A DNA stretch of 64,000 nucleotides, from positions 58,080,892 to 58,144,891 of the forward strand of contig NC_079208.1 in NCBI RefSeq assembly GCF_026745355.1, in the 5' to 3' direction. The notes beneath the pieces were generated by a model. That model saw nothing but the letters and a program-made list of their open reading frames with translations, ran no database searches and was not told the DNA's origin. Source of the stretch: Beta vulgaris subsp. vulgaris. Taxonomy: Eukaryota; Streptophyta; Magnoliopsida; Caryophyllales; Amaranthaceae. The stretch's first letter is position 1, and every line of letters starts with the position of its first letter. The translations under genes and the position numbers were made by a program. Of the stretch, positions 1 to 12,500 are shown in pieces.

Positions 1-49
1 TAAGAGGTTTCATATGATACAGCAAAGATAAATGTACAAAAGCTTCTGT

Positions 50-187
50 ACTACCTTATTTTTAATGATGTTATTACTCTGGCTAGAGATTTAGCTTCTT
101 TTTCCTCCTCATGTCAAACGAGCGGCTAATGTTGTTGCCGCTGCTCATTTGTTAGCTCAATGGGAGTGCTCTTGTTATTTGGCTTGA
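50..187 (+). pseudogene. RNase H-like retroelement fragment (C-terminal end)
   Basis: From about 107 the plus strand reads PHVKRAANVVAAAHLLAQW and then stops at 185. This resembles the C-terminal part of plant retroelement-type RNase H domains (RVT_3 family), where a VKRxxNxxAHxLA motif precedes the end. The same motif recurs in a second fragment at 35.99-36.33 kb. The frame is broken upstream (stop near 92), so this is a dead fragment cut by the window edge. The family assignment is by motif recognition only. Confidence 0.45.
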
Positions 188-703
188 CTCTTTTCCTTAA
201 AGTATCTCTACTTTGACGGACCTTGATTTAATCTAGCTCCTCTAACAAAATGTACAAAAGCAGCAGCAACAATAACAATTCACTCTCCCACTAGATATTT
301 GATAAGGTACTATGGTTATTAAGCCGGGGTTTAATTTTGTCACGACCTCTCTACTGAGTGTGTGATTTATGCACTTCTTTAGGGGGGAAAGTGCGGGAAC
401 TCCTTTGCTTTGAATATTGCACTTTGAATGGTGCAATGAAAAAGCAAAGTATAAACTATCAAGTGCTTCAAAGAACTGACTGAAATATCTCAAAAAAGTT
501 TGTTTGTGAAGATAAGAAGGATTGATTCTGTGATTATAAATGTCTTCAACGCACTGAGATAACTAATATCTATTGGCAAATGGATACCCTGAAGTATATG
601 AATTGATCATAAGTTCATAACTTAGCCTGAACTTATTGTCCTTCCATTTGCTTTGTTTGAAATTAGCAGAATTTATGGTCTTATTAATTATGAATTTAAC
701 TTA
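188..703. other. Intergenic DNA, no gene seen
   Basis: AT-rich sequence without a convincing coding signal. The open frame at 242-493 on the minus strand is cysteine- and serine-rich low-complexity translation with no recognisable domain. Confidence 0.5.
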
Positions 704-1681
704 CGGTTTTTTTACCATATATTCCTGACAAATTTTTTTTGCACCATATACCCTTCACTTTTCAAAAAATACACCACTTACTCTTAATGACTAATGACGT
801 TAATGTCCGTTAGTCATTAATCCCTAACCCCCTCCTCACGCAAGTTAACTAATCTAATTAATCCTAAATCCTATCCTAATCTGCCCTCTAACCCTAATTA
901 AATCTAAACCTATCCTAACCACCCACCACCCCTCCCCCCACCCCCACCTCCACCTCAGCTGCAACCCCCTCCCCTTTCCCCGACAACCCCACCAACGAAC
1001 GCCAACAAACGCCGACACACCCTAATTTGCCCTCTAACACCAACGAACTTCGACGCACCAGCCACCACACCCTTGACCCTCGAACTCAGGTGCAGGGGAA
1101 GGGAAGGTTGCGAGACTGCGGAGGAAGGGGAAGGGGAGGGGGGAAGGGAGGAAGGGGTTGCGGGACACGAGAGAGGGAGGGGGGGACTACGGGGGGTGGT
1201 GGGTCACAGGTGCGTGATTGTAGGTGGGGAGGGGGGACACAGATGCGCGACCGCAGGGGTAAGGTGGGGTGCGAAAATCCGGTGGGGGTGGGGTAGGGTG
1301 GAGTGCAAAAATCAGATGGGGGTGGGGTGCGAAAATTCGGTGGGGTTGGGGGAGGGGGCTGGCGAGGTCGTGACTGGGGGTGGGGGGGTGGGCTGGTGGG
1401 GCTGGGGTTGTTGGGGATGGTGGGCTGGGGGTCGGCTGGTAGGCTTTAAGGATCAGTTAGTTTAGGGTTTTTTTAGTGTTTTTGGGGTTATTTAGGGTTT
1501 AGGGTAGTTAATTAGGATTAGGAGAGGATTAGGACCTAATGACTAACGGAAGTATAACACCGTTAGTCGAAAGGGTAAGGTAATGTATTTTTCGAAAAGT
1601 GAGGGGTATATGATGAATTTGGAAACTTGAAAGGGTATACGGTGCAAAAAAAAATTGTCAGGTGTATATGATGAAAACCCC
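704..1681. mobile_element. Fold-back MULE-like element with long terminal inverted repeats
   Basis: The first ~270 bp and the last ~240 bp are imperfect inverted repeats. Both ends carry, in inverse orientation, a CCTGACAA-type motif, a poly-T run before GCACC.TATACCC, and CGTTAGTCATTA. Immediate flanks ATTTAACTTA (694-703) and ATTTAATTTA (1682-1691) match at 9 of 10 bases, which fits the 8-11 bp target duplications of Mutator-like elements. The core is C-rich from about 900 to 1020 and then strongly G-rich from about 1090 to 1450. Open frames in the core (1027-1465) are low-complexity translation of G-runs, not genes. No transposase is present, so it would be non-autonomous. Confidence 0.6.
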
Positions 1682-2401
1682 ATTTAATTTATTAGTACAA
1701 ACTTATTGACCTTTAACTTTATTTACCAGTACTTATTTAAATTTATTAGAATCGAGATTTTCTATTTTTTAAAATAAATAAAAAATTCGGTGAGTAGAAA
1801 TATAATAGTCTTCTACTAGACTGTTTGATTCAAACATAAGATTATGACTAATATTATTTTTATGCTTTCCCAAAACTATTTCCTATCCAAGTTCATTAAT
1901 TCTTTTGGAAACTAAAAATTTCATATTGAATCTTAACACTAAAATCGGTACTCACATTTGCTAGATGGGTAATGACTTTGAGCTAGGTTAAAAGGTCAAG
2001 CCTCACGAGCTATATGGAAAACTTGGAGGCGTGGCTTCCTAATTTTTTAAGATGTCAAGCTCTAATTAAGTTGGAAGCACCAACAGTATATTCCTGACCT
2101 GAACCCTTATTATTTGAGGTCGTTTTAAAATAAATAAACGTTATTTATTTGGAATTTACTACTGTTTATTTCTCTTTTTACCATTAGTCGTCCTTTTTCT
2201 TTTTTTCTATCTCTTTTCTCTCTTAACTCCCCGTTCTCATCTCATATGTTTCATCTAAAATAGAACGGGACGATGTAGCTGGTCATATTTATTGCAATAT
2301 TTTATAATAATAACTAGTTATTAGGCCCGGGCTATGCTCCGGGTAAGAAAAAATTTCAAATATTAATATAATACTTTATGATAATAACAATAAATACAAC
2401 T

Positions 2402-2470
2402 TAGCCTAGTGGCTAAGACTTTAGTATATGTACTTGAGGTCTCGGGATCAAATCCTATACTACGCAATTT
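2402..2470 (+). mobile_element. SINE-like tRNA-derived head (A and B boxes)
   Basis: TAGCCTAGTGG matches the pol III box A consensus TRGYNNARNNG exactly. About 40 bp later GGGATCAAATCC resembles box B. The spacing is right for a tRNA-derived SINE. The 3' end and target duplication were not resolved. Confidence 0.45.
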
Positions 2471-2689
2471 CTAAATTTTTTATTTGTACATAGATTACAT
2501 GAACTAAAACTCCCTAGGGGTAGTACTGTAGTGGTCAACACTGCTCTTCAAATGGGATCATGCATACATAATTAATTTTAATGAACATGCAAATTTATTT
2601 ATTTTTAAGGATGCAATGGATATGTTTAATAGCATTAACTAATTACAACACATATTTTTAATTTTGTGGAAACATGGATCACTAAGAGA

Positions 2690-2770
2690 TGTTAGATGAG
2701 ATGGTAATTCTTTGAAAACTCTTACATAAGGTCAGGGGTTCAAGCCCAGGCTTCAGCATATTTATTTTTT
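2690..2770 (+). mobile_element. SINE-like fragment with strong B box
   Basis: GGGTTCAAGCCC is a near-perfect pol III box B and lies about 45 bp after a weak A-box-like GAGATGGTAATT. No acceptor stem is present, so a tRNA-derived SINE remnant is more likely than a tRNA gene. Confidence 0.35.
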
Positions 2771-3707
2771 AAATAATGATCACTTGACTAATCAATATAT
2801 AAATAAAAGCCTTTTAATATATATGTATAGATGACCCAAACAATCTATTTTTTTATCTTGTGTGCCCAAGTAATCACCTAAAATATTGTGATATTTTTAC
2901 ATATTATAATGTATTTCGGGTCATGCAACCTCATAAATGATCCGAGAACAAAATCTTACAGGAAAGGATGATTTGATATCACGCACCATTACATGCTAGT
3001 GACTCCAAATAGTCCAATCAATAAGTTCCCCACATACTAAACCTACATTATTGTTGCACAATATAATATGAAATATATGTATATGGCCATTTCATACTAC
3101 ATGAAGTATTTTTTTGGATGTGAAACGAATTTGGTTCATAAATTCGCCCCAAAATTTATTACAAGTTTGATTTATAGTATACAGATAGAGCATTCAATAG
3201 AGGTGTTAGGTGTGCGGTGGATGTGCACTATCCTGCAAGTAGTGGCCATACTGATACTGTTGTGTGATCTTTTTACATCAATAGATGGAATCCCCTTTCC
3301 TTTGCCTGATCCTTTAATAGATAGGGATGAAAATTAAACTATATGCTATTAAGAAAAATAAGCTGTATATATGTGCTATAAGAAGGTATATAGTATATAA
3401 TTAATGAGAAAAAAGTTCTGAATATATATTTTTATATAGTTGAAGTTGAATAAACCCTAAGATAGCTTCAAATATCTATTGTCTAATTTCATATCTCTAT
3501 TACACTATACTTGATTGCTAAGGTGTAATTTTTGAGGTTTGAGTCAAAATTATTAAACTTTCACCGTTCTAAAATAAATGATTAAGTTATCATATTAGAC
3601 CATTTTAAAATAAGTAAAACGTTACTTTATATGGTATTCACTTATTTCTATCCCTTCCTCACCACATGAGTCCCTCTTTTTTTTCTCTATCTCTCACCTC
3701 TCCTAAG

Positions 3708-4856
3708 GGTCTGTTCTCTTCGACATAAAACAGTTGAACTGAATTAAACTGAACTGAACTGAATTGAATTGAAATTAATTGAATTGAATTAAACTGAATT
3801 GAATTAAATTGAATGTAATAAATATATAAATAATATTTAAACAATAATAATATGAATATTAAATAATAATTATAATGATAAGTAATAATAATGAATAATA
3901 ATAGTATTTTGGATATTTTAAAATGATAGTTATGAATAAATAATATTAATAATCATAAATTAATAATAATAATAGTTAATGATAATTAATACTCCCTCTG
4001 TTTTTTTTATCATTCTCACTTTCCTGTGCACATCCCCCAATGCACTTCTTTGAATTTAAATATCTTTCATTATATATTAGAAAAATTATAACGATTGAAT
4101 ATTAATAATGTACTAATTGAGACGAATCAAACAAGACCCCACATGACTATATTTTTTTTATAAATTGAAAAAAATTGAGAAGATTCTCTCTAAGTATGAA
4201 TAGTGCCAAGATTCCAAGTGAGAAAGATAAAAAAAACAGAGGGAGTAATAATTATTTTATATTATCTGTATTAATATATTAATACTTGATGATGATTATA
4301 TAATAACAACAGTATATAAGAAGTAAACTAATATTACTATTTGAATAATTAGATTTAATAATGTAATAATATTTAGTAATAAAAATAATGATTGGGACGG
4401 ATCGCGCAAAATTATATCATAAATTATTTTGACGCGATTTGATTGGTTTATGGGCTAAAAAATGTGGATTTATTTGTGTTTTTGACCTAAATCATGTTCC
4501 TTCTAATAATAAAGCTATAATAAACAAAATAATAATAATAATGATACTTAATAATAATCATATAAAAATAAATAATACTAATAATAATAATAATAGTAAT
4601 TAGTAAAATAAATTAGACCAACATAATAATAATATTTAATAAAATGGTTATAAAATAATGGAGCTGAACTAAACTGAACTGAAAATAAGCTGGGGAGAAC
4701 ATACCCTAAATCCCCGTGCCAACTACCAAGGGCCTGTTCTCCCCAGCTTATTTTCAGTTTAGTTCAGCTCTGGGTAATACTTTTATTCGCACATATCACT
4801 ATTCATTTCAGTTCAGTTCAGTTGTTTTATGCGAAGAAAACAGTCCCCAAGGCCCT
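3708..4856. mobile_element. Nested inverted-repeat element with GAACTGAACT-rich ends
   Basis: The left end reads GGGTCTGTTCTCTTCG, then an ACATAAAACAGTTGAACTG stretch. The right end, read on the other strand, gives GGGGACTGTTTTCTTCG, then CATAAAACAACTGAACTG. These are long imperfect terminal inverted repeats. Inside, about 4661-4704 and 4732-4773 form a second, tighter inverted repeat around AATAAGCTGGGGAGAACA. The centre is AT-rich (AATAAT repeats) and contains a separate Stowaway-like MITE. This looks like a MITE nested in or next to another copy of its own family. The superfamily is not certain. Confidence 0.5.
3992..4245. mobile_element. Stowaway-like MITE (TA target site)
   Basis: It begins CTCCCTCTGTTTTTTTTATC and ends with the inverse, GATAAAAAAAACAGAGGGAG. 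TA dinucleotides flank both ends (3990-3991 and 4246-4247). The CTCCCTC.GT terminus and TA duplication are the Tc1/mariner-type Stowaway signature. It has no coding capacity. Confidence 0.75.
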
Positions 4857-5492
4857 ACGTTTCATTTAAAACAGAAAAGAGGAAGTATTATTGATGATAT
4901 ATCCATGAAATTTAGGGAGTAATGTTTGTTCCGATCCTAGAGAGGAAGCAGTATTTCATGTCTTACATACTATTACAATTGTCTTACACGAGAAATTGTG
5001 TACTACCAAAAAAACCTCAACTTTGAACGTAAAAAATGAAGTATATACCAATCACACAAAGATATCTGAATTGATCTCGTCGCATGCAATTTTTTGACAT
5101 CGAGGAAATGCGCATTAATTAAAGACGAGAGTACAACCTAATACTAATACAATCAAACGAACATAAAAAAAACTATTATGAGCTATAATCGCTCTTACAC
5201 AACAACTACAAAAATATAAAGAACTTAAACTAGGATAAAACTGCTCGATTTGGAGGTCTAAATTGATAGATAACTATAATGAAACTCTTCTTCTGGTGGA
5301 TGACGTTCGCTAGAATCCTGATGAAAGGAGTACGTGGGGAGGGCTGATTTCTTTAACGAAGACGTAAATGTACCTAGTCTAGTTTAAACACCAAAGATCT
5401 TACAATATGATAAACAAAACCTTATTAGAAATACATAAATGTTTTTATATTCATATGAGCCATGAATGCAGTCCAAAGTACAAAGAAGGAGA

Positions 5493-5560
5493 GGGAGGAT
5501 TCGAATCTGTAACCTATCGTTCATAGCACCTCAATCTTAACCATTAGGCTAAAACATCCT
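5493..5560 (-). mobile_element. SINE head, tRNA-derived, minus strand
   Basis: On the minus strand TAGCCTAATGG is a perfect box A, and GATTCGAATCC about 40 bp later is a good box B. The intervening sequence (GTTAAGATTGAGGTGCTATGA) closely resembles the heads at 17965-18040 and 28299-28365, which defines a family in this window. The 3' boundary is not resolved. Confidence 0.55.
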
Positions 5561-7583
5561 TGATAAATACATAAATGTTTGTTATCACCCATGTTTCTAC
5601 AAAATAGTCAATAGCATGACTAAAAATATATAATACCAACATAATTTATATTCTTTTTCCTCGTTTTTATGCTGAACAAAAGCATCCATATCATAACTAT
5701 TTTTCTAGTATTCTCCACAACATTATCATTAAATTAGAAAAAGAAATTGGCCCTCCTTTGAAACATTATATATTCGTTCCCCTCAAAAAAAAAAAAAAAA
5801 AAGAAACATTATATATTCGAAACTAGGGGTGGTTGAAGTGGGTAGTTGTGGCAGTTGGATTATGGTTATACGTACTTTGGTCCCTCCTTAAAAATTTGAG
5901 GCATGCAACACAGGTTTTGGAATAAGTATAATCTTTGGATAAGAAAAGATTCTAAAGTAGAAATACTATATTGTGCTTTATTTATGCAAGCTAAGAAAGA
6001 AATTGTTTTTTCCTTTTTCATTTTATAAAAAGCACACTTTTTTCCTTTTATTCACAAAAAAAAAAAAAAAAAAGAAGAAGCACACTTAAGTAACAGACAC
6101 AAAAATTAGGTAGTTCTAGATATGATTCGAGTGTTTTGCTTGCTTGAGAAACTTGAGAGATCTTTTCATGCAGTTGCGTAAAGTTGACACAATAATTTCC
6201 TTCTATGGTGTTTGTAGGCATGCATGATTTTTTGGACAAATCAAAAACTTGAATTTGCTTGTATGGGTAAATTTGGTCCCCTTTTTTTATCTAAGTGAAT
6301 GAATTTGACAATGACCTAGCAAGAAAACTGTAATAATGTTTGATGATGCATGATTATATCGAATATGATTCTACTAGTACTAGTTTATAATTTTTTGGTC
6401 AAAATATGTCATTTACATTTTCATTTTCCTCGAATGATATTTTTCGAGTAGGGTTGGGAGTTGAGGGTTTATAAATTAATACATTTCTAATATAGACACG
6501 CACGAAAAGTCTTAAGGGTAATTTTTCTGCTCCATAAAAAATGCAACAATTAGTTTCCATAATTTAATTTTCAATGCACAATTTTGAATATAAATATCTT
6601 TAATTACTTATAATTATCAAATTATTATATTTTTTTGGGTTATGCTATATGCAGCTCTTAGGGTTGCATTTAGCTTTTTCCATTTTAAAACTACACATTG
6701 ACATTAATCTCACGTGACAATGTTATTACTTACATAGTGTTGGAAATTCACGGTCAAATTTTACAAAGTTTGACTCTAAAAATGCAAGTGTATATACGTA
6801 TATAGAATAAGAATAAATCTATGATAAAAAATAATCTTGAGAGTAAGGAGTACTATACATAATACATCCATGGCCATATTGTACAATTTAGAAGGTATGT
6901 GCTAAATTAAATTACGAGTATCTAAAACTTTTCGTGAATAGGAAGAGACGGAACAGTCATTAATGAGTTTTTTTTTTTTTTTGTGAATTAGAAAAGAAGA
7001 ACCAAACTACCAAATAAAAATTAACCTCTTTAAATCTGCATTCAACATTACACTTGATAAATTAGAAAGGAAAAACGTGTAATCATCTTTAGTTTTTTTT
7101 TTTTAACTTTTGGTAAACAACTAATAGAATTAAGCTCTTATATTTTTGAGGCTCTATACAATTACTCGCCTTACAGGCCTGCACATAGCCATAGCCATAG
7201 CCTCCCTGAATACATCTAATATTTCTATAGTGAAAAGAATCTTATAACGAGAGCTAATGAATTGATTTCATACTAACAAATGGATGCCATAAATCCATGA
7301 TAATAAAGCATTAAAGCTAATAGATTATCACCCATATGAACACCTATGCCTTTGTTCATACAACTAAAAAGGTGAAAAATACCCTTTAAAAAAAAGGTGA
7401 AAAATATAGGAAAACGGAAGCACAATTATAATTTGAGGGCCCAACAGCCATATAAGATCATTAGATCCTAATTTTAATTTCCCCCGATAAGAAGGCATCA
7501 ACCAGTACACTAATGAGAACCATGTTACTAGTCCAGCCAGAGTATCAAAATGTCATGTCATATACATTAACATTATGGTCCCT

Positions 7584-7785
7584 AGAAAGAGATGGTAGCT
7601 CAATAGAGTACCACCTCGAATTCCGAGATATCGTCCAGGGTTCAAATCCTCACAATATGTTCAGCATTATTTAATTTTGGGTTGTTTAGCCTTATACCCA
7701 GTTTCTGAGCTGGTGTACCATGCGAGATAATAGCCTAACAAGGATTGATTTTCGGACCAATTATCTTCCCTCATTAAAAAAAATA
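7584..7785 (+). mobile_element. SINE with intact A and B boxes
   Basis: TAGCTCAATAG is a perfect box A and GGGTTCAAATCC a perfect box B at tRNA-like spacing. About 120 bp of unrelated body follows, ending in an A-rich run near 7775. The sequence after box B does not form an acceptor stem, so it is not a tRNA gene. Ends were estimated by eye. Confidence 0.55.
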
Positions 7786-9120
7786 ATTATCTTCCCCTTT
7801 TTATTAGATACTCCATATATATGTAGTCAACAATGGCAAGCTACATCTTCATTTTCTGCTCTGACAATTTTGTACTCTTGATATCTTGACTCATCAACCC
7901 TAATGTTTTTTGTCCATCTAAAGATTCCCATCTTGGTCCTTAGCTTGCTTCCTCAATATATATAGACTGTCTGTCCCAAAATACTACTACTATATATGAT
8001 GATCCCACTCATTTTGTATGCATATAGGAAATATTAAGAGGTAATAATTTTGATAGGAATAGGATTTAGATAATATAAGTATTGGATGTTATTCATCCGA
8101 TATCTCTTTATCCCTAAACTTATATCTAAGCATCAAATTATTCTTTTCAGTCTGTGAGTGGTAGATTTTTGTCTTCTGATCAATTTACTTTCTATTGCAT
8201 AAAAATGGGAGTTCTTTAATTACTTTTAGCAAGGCTATAGTCAGTTCAATCATTTCAAGATCTATATATAAGGATAACATGATCGATCATCTTGAACTGT
8301 AACTTTGTACCCGTTTCTTAATCAAGTTCAAGCACCTCATACTTGCTAGGTAGTATATATATGCACTTAACAACATAAAAAATGGTACGAGTCATACATA
8401 ATTGTTATTTGTGATTTGAAATCTTGTGAAAATAATATAAGACTGCCTTTGAATGCATATATTTCTCGATCAATAAATGATTTTGATGTGATTCAAACTG
8501 GAAGTGATAGCTTGTTCCAAGAGCTCGCCCACCCGGCTAGGCGGTGACCGAGCGACGGACTTTTTCCTCCGTCTTGTTTTCTGCTCTCGCGCTCAGCCCG
8601 TACTTTGGGTTGATTTTTGTTGCTCAAAGCCCGTTTTTTCAAATTAAAAAAAATAGCGGCTTTTTTTAATCCAATTTTTAAATTAAAAAAATCATTTTTA
8701 ACTTGTTCAAAGACCATCCCAAGCCAAAATGAAGAACTTAATTCGTCCTAGTATTTGTGAGAACTTATGATTTGAGCACCAAATTTTTAAAAAATTAAAA
8801 TAATCATTATCAAAAGCATCCATGTTCTAATCACATTTAAAGTTCGACTTGCGTGCATGCTTTGAAGCTGGAGTATAAGGGAAAATCAAACCTATCAAAT
8901 ATCCGCCAATCAAGCCTGTTATTGAGGCATCGGGTTCCTAATCCTATATGAATCTAATCTAGAAGTACATTCCAAAGGACAAACTAGAGAGTAGAGAACC
9001 TTTTGACAAACTGTAGTATTATAAGTTGGCCGTCTCTTTAGAAAATAATTACAGCCTAAAGTCAAATCAAGAAGTTACATAATATATACCTCTTACTACA
9101 AGGCACAAGCTAAGGAAATA

Positions 9121-9597
9121 TAAATGAACAAGTCATAACTCATAATATATAATCGAACCAAAAAAAGTGTGAGCAATAATAATCCGGTATTAATTTAAAA
9201 CGTCCGGAAAAAAAAGATAAATGATATTTATCTTAGGAAAATTTGTTTTAGAGTCATAACTCATAACTCATAATTTAAAACGTCCGGAAAAAAAGATAAA
9301 TGAACAAGTCATAACTCATACTCCCTCCGTTTCATATTAATCTACACACTTTGACATTTTACACTATTCACAATTTGCACTTTGACCCTCGTTTGTGATT
9401 TATACGTGAATAAAAACATAGTCATGTGGGATCTTGTTAGATTCGTCTTAGTATGTATTTTATTAATATGTACTTTTTATAATTTTTAGAAATACAAAAC
9501 TAATGTTATATGTTCTCAAAGTTTTACATTGGCATGCGTGAAAAGTGTAAGTGTGTAGATTAAAATGAAACGGAGGGAGTAATATATAATCGAACCT
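9121..9597. repeat. Local tandem duplication (~175 bp) interrupted by a MITE
   Basis: The string AACAAGTCATAACTCATA occurs at about 9127 and again at about 9303. The block TTTAAAACGTCCGGAAAAAA occurs near 9195 and near 9278. The sequence that follows the first copy (ATATATAATCGAACC) is found for the second copy only after the MITE, at about 9583. The second copy is therefore split by the transposon. Confidence 0.65.
9321..9579. mobile_element. Stowaway-like MITE (TA target site)
   Basis: The termini are inverted repeats of about 31 bp: the left end starts CTCCCTCCGTTTCATATTAA and the right end, reversed, CTCCCTCCGTTTCATTTTAA, both continuing into CTACACACTT. TA flanks lie at 9319-9320 and 9580-9581. 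The 259-bp length fits a non-autonomous mariner derivative. An unoccupied copy of the target lies at about 9127-9158. Confidence 0.85.
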
Positions 9598-12500
9598 TTA
9601 CGTAAACTTCCCATTTTAAGTCTACCTTTTGATTATTCCTGATTGAGTTAATTAGGCTTGTATGTATGTTTTCTTCTATTGAATTTTAACCTGTTTGTGA
9701 CTAGTTTAGTAGGTCAATTTGAATCGTATTCGTATAGTATCTTTAAATTGCTTCTTAATTAGTTTTTAAAATAAAGGTAAATAAATTTTACATATGATTA
9801 ACAATACTTCAAAAGTGCCTCGTGAATAATTGAGATTTGAATTGGTATGGTATGAAGACCTTACCTAAATAGAAGTCAACTTAAAAAAAATCAATTTTTG
9901 ACTTTTTGTACATCAGTTGCTAATAATTTGTTTAAACAACTATTTAGGTAACTAACATCTAACAAATACAAGTTAGCAATTGGTATCTAGCATAATAGCC
10001 TGCTAACATCTATTACAATAACTAATTTTACCTGAAAAGACCTTAATTCATATGATTTAAAATACTAAATTTTATACTAATTTATCACCTAAAACATTAT
10101 TGATTATCAATCATGTTTGATTATCCCTTATCAATTCATACCCTAATTTTTTATTCGAACAATTTCCTTTATCTATGCCATATTAACAAAGCTTTCCATG
10201 TGAGGCCTTCTTATCCACATGCATGTGACACCGATGAACTTCCATTACTTGGATTTGGTACGGCTACCATACGGAGGTTTACATGGTTTATTTCATGTCA
10301 TGTGTGTAATTTAGCTTGTTTTCAGCTATAGACTTGTTGTTTTTCCCTTCAAAAATACGGTATTTTCAACTAAAGAGCACCCACTTGTAGTTTGTACCAT
10401 ATTTTAATTTCGTTTGACTTCAATGTTTAAATAAGCCTTCTATTTTATGTCGTAGCATGTGCTATAGCTTGAACTTCACTCCAAATTACCCCAACTACAA
10501 GTACTTGTTTGCTATCTTGATGTTTCCGGCGCCAAGAAAAAACAATTTGTACGTTTAAGTACTTTTGGTAAGGTAATCTAAATATGAAGGTACTTTGAAT
10601 ATAAGCCAGAGCAAGATGGTTTGAACACCATATGTGATATATCAGGTTTTGGGTTTGAAACTTGTCATCATAGCAACGTATCCATGTGGTAGTTGGTCGA
10701 TCCCTCCTTGCCCTCCAGACTGACCTGGTTACATGGGGTGTGGGCAGTGGGTTTCACCCATCACCCATGTAGCCCGGGATTTACCACTCATTAAGTGGAT
10801 GGGTCCTCGTCACAAAAAAAAAATCTCTAACAATTTGGTGCTCTGACAATGTTTGTACATAAATGCATATAGCAAATAGTGTTTGTATATAATAAGTAAA
10901 TGATATTTGTGCTTGTAAAGTAGTAAAATATGAGAAAAGCACGTAACCAATATGTGTTTACATACAGATACTATTTATTATGCTCACAAACACAATGTAT
11001 TTACACACGAGTGCTATTTGTTATGCGCACAAACTTTGTTGTATGTATTTAATTTGTTAGCGTATTGACATTTCTCGAATAAAAATGGTAGGATTGTATA
11101 TATTAGCAAAATCTCTACCCTAAGTCCTACTTAGCTTCTCCCTAAATAAAACATGGTTATTTGCATAATTAACCGTCTTTTGTATAAACACACTTATTTA
11201 CATATATTAGTATATATAATCAAGAATTGTTTGGTCTAGTAGTAAAAGTTTGTATAGACCTCACAATCACAACAACTAGGTTATAGGATAATCTATCTGA
11301 CAATCACAACCAAAGTTATTAAAGTCGCGATTCAAATATTAAAATCTTACGATTTCACGATTCAAATATGGTTGAAGATTCGATCCGATTCTAGATGATT
11401 GAATACATCTATTTTGACTAGCGAAAACCTCGCAAATTTATATCATACTAACAAAGCAAGTAATAGATAGATACTGTTAATTATATCCAATATAATGGGT
11501 AAATAACTATTTTTTTCCAATTTTTATGTTTTTTAGCTTATACTTTTAGCACATTTAATTTAATGAAGATTGAGTCAATATCTTAATCATACGTGTTTGT
11601 AGAATCTTACGATTCTACTATTCGATTCTAAATATCCTTTCCGATTCAAATTATAATCTCGATTTTAACAACTTTGATCACAACAACTAGGTTATAGGAT
11701 CATTGCTCAAGGCACTTTTGGGGATGAGAAATCTCTTTACCCTTTCCCTCACCTTGTAAGTATAGTTAGGCCGAATTGACATATGAAAAGTTGCGATTTA
11801 ATAGAACATTTCAGGTTACCCACCTAAAAATAACTTATCTACTTCTGTATACATGTTCATTTTATTTATAAACATCAAAACCTTGCTTTTTCTTATAATT
11901 TGAGACTTTTTCTTATGTTCTATCAAATATTATCTATGAGTTTATCATAATAGGCTAAACATATACTAATATGTTAAATATAACCATATACGTACAACTC
12001 CCTATAAAATGCGAATTCATTTGTTGATAACTTATATGATTAGCAGTATCAATTAATTTGGTGTTGCTTGAAGTCAAAGGGGAATAATAATGGTATTGAT
12101 TAACAATCAATTCCTGCTCAACTTGCACATGTTATAATAGGCTTTGACATTCCTTCAGTGCTAGATGTTGCAGTGCATTTTAATTTATGTACGTACAATT
12201 ATATTCCTTTGTTTGCATGATATATCATACATTGACTTTGCAATTGCATCCACCGAAGACCTCAGTGCCCCATGAATAATTTCCATTGACCTTAATTATT
12301 GATAATTTTATCTATTAGAAACCTTGATTAGGATTCTTCAGGCTCAATTGATACGGTTAATTTGTTCTACGAATATTATTTAATATGAAAATATGTGGGT
12401 GACATTCGAAGTCCTCTATTCATTTTCTTTTGTGTACATGTGTTCCTTTTAGTTATATCATTTTGATTTATTTAGCTAACTTTATTTTCGCATTATCCTC

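Larger units (their letters stand above)
1682..3707. other. Intergenic AT-rich DNA with SINE-like pieces
   Basis: No gene recognised. It contains two tRNA-derived promoter-like modules, listed separately. A short related sequence (TTTTAAAATAA followed by AACGTTA) occurs near 2122 and 3600, suggesting degraded copies of one repeat. The 89-codon frame at 3068-3337 has no domain I recognise and no supporting context. Confidence 0.45.
4857..9120. other. Intergenic AT-rich DNA
   Basis: No gene recognised. Two SINE-like elements within it are listed separately. A local patch at about 8500-8710 is richer in G+C and holds a 74-codon minus frame without a recognisable domain. Several poly-A/T tracts (for example near 5787, 6055 and 6968) may be retroelement tails. 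Confidence 0.45.

Noticed and set aside
840..915. Interstitial telomere repeats (CCTAA-like)
   Set aside because: Units are irregular (CCTAATC, CCTAAAT, CCCTAATT) and belong to the inverted arm of the fold-back element.
1027..1465. Overlapping Gly/Arg-rich open frames
   Set aside because: They lie in the G-rich core of an inverted-repeat element, and translation of G-runs explains them.
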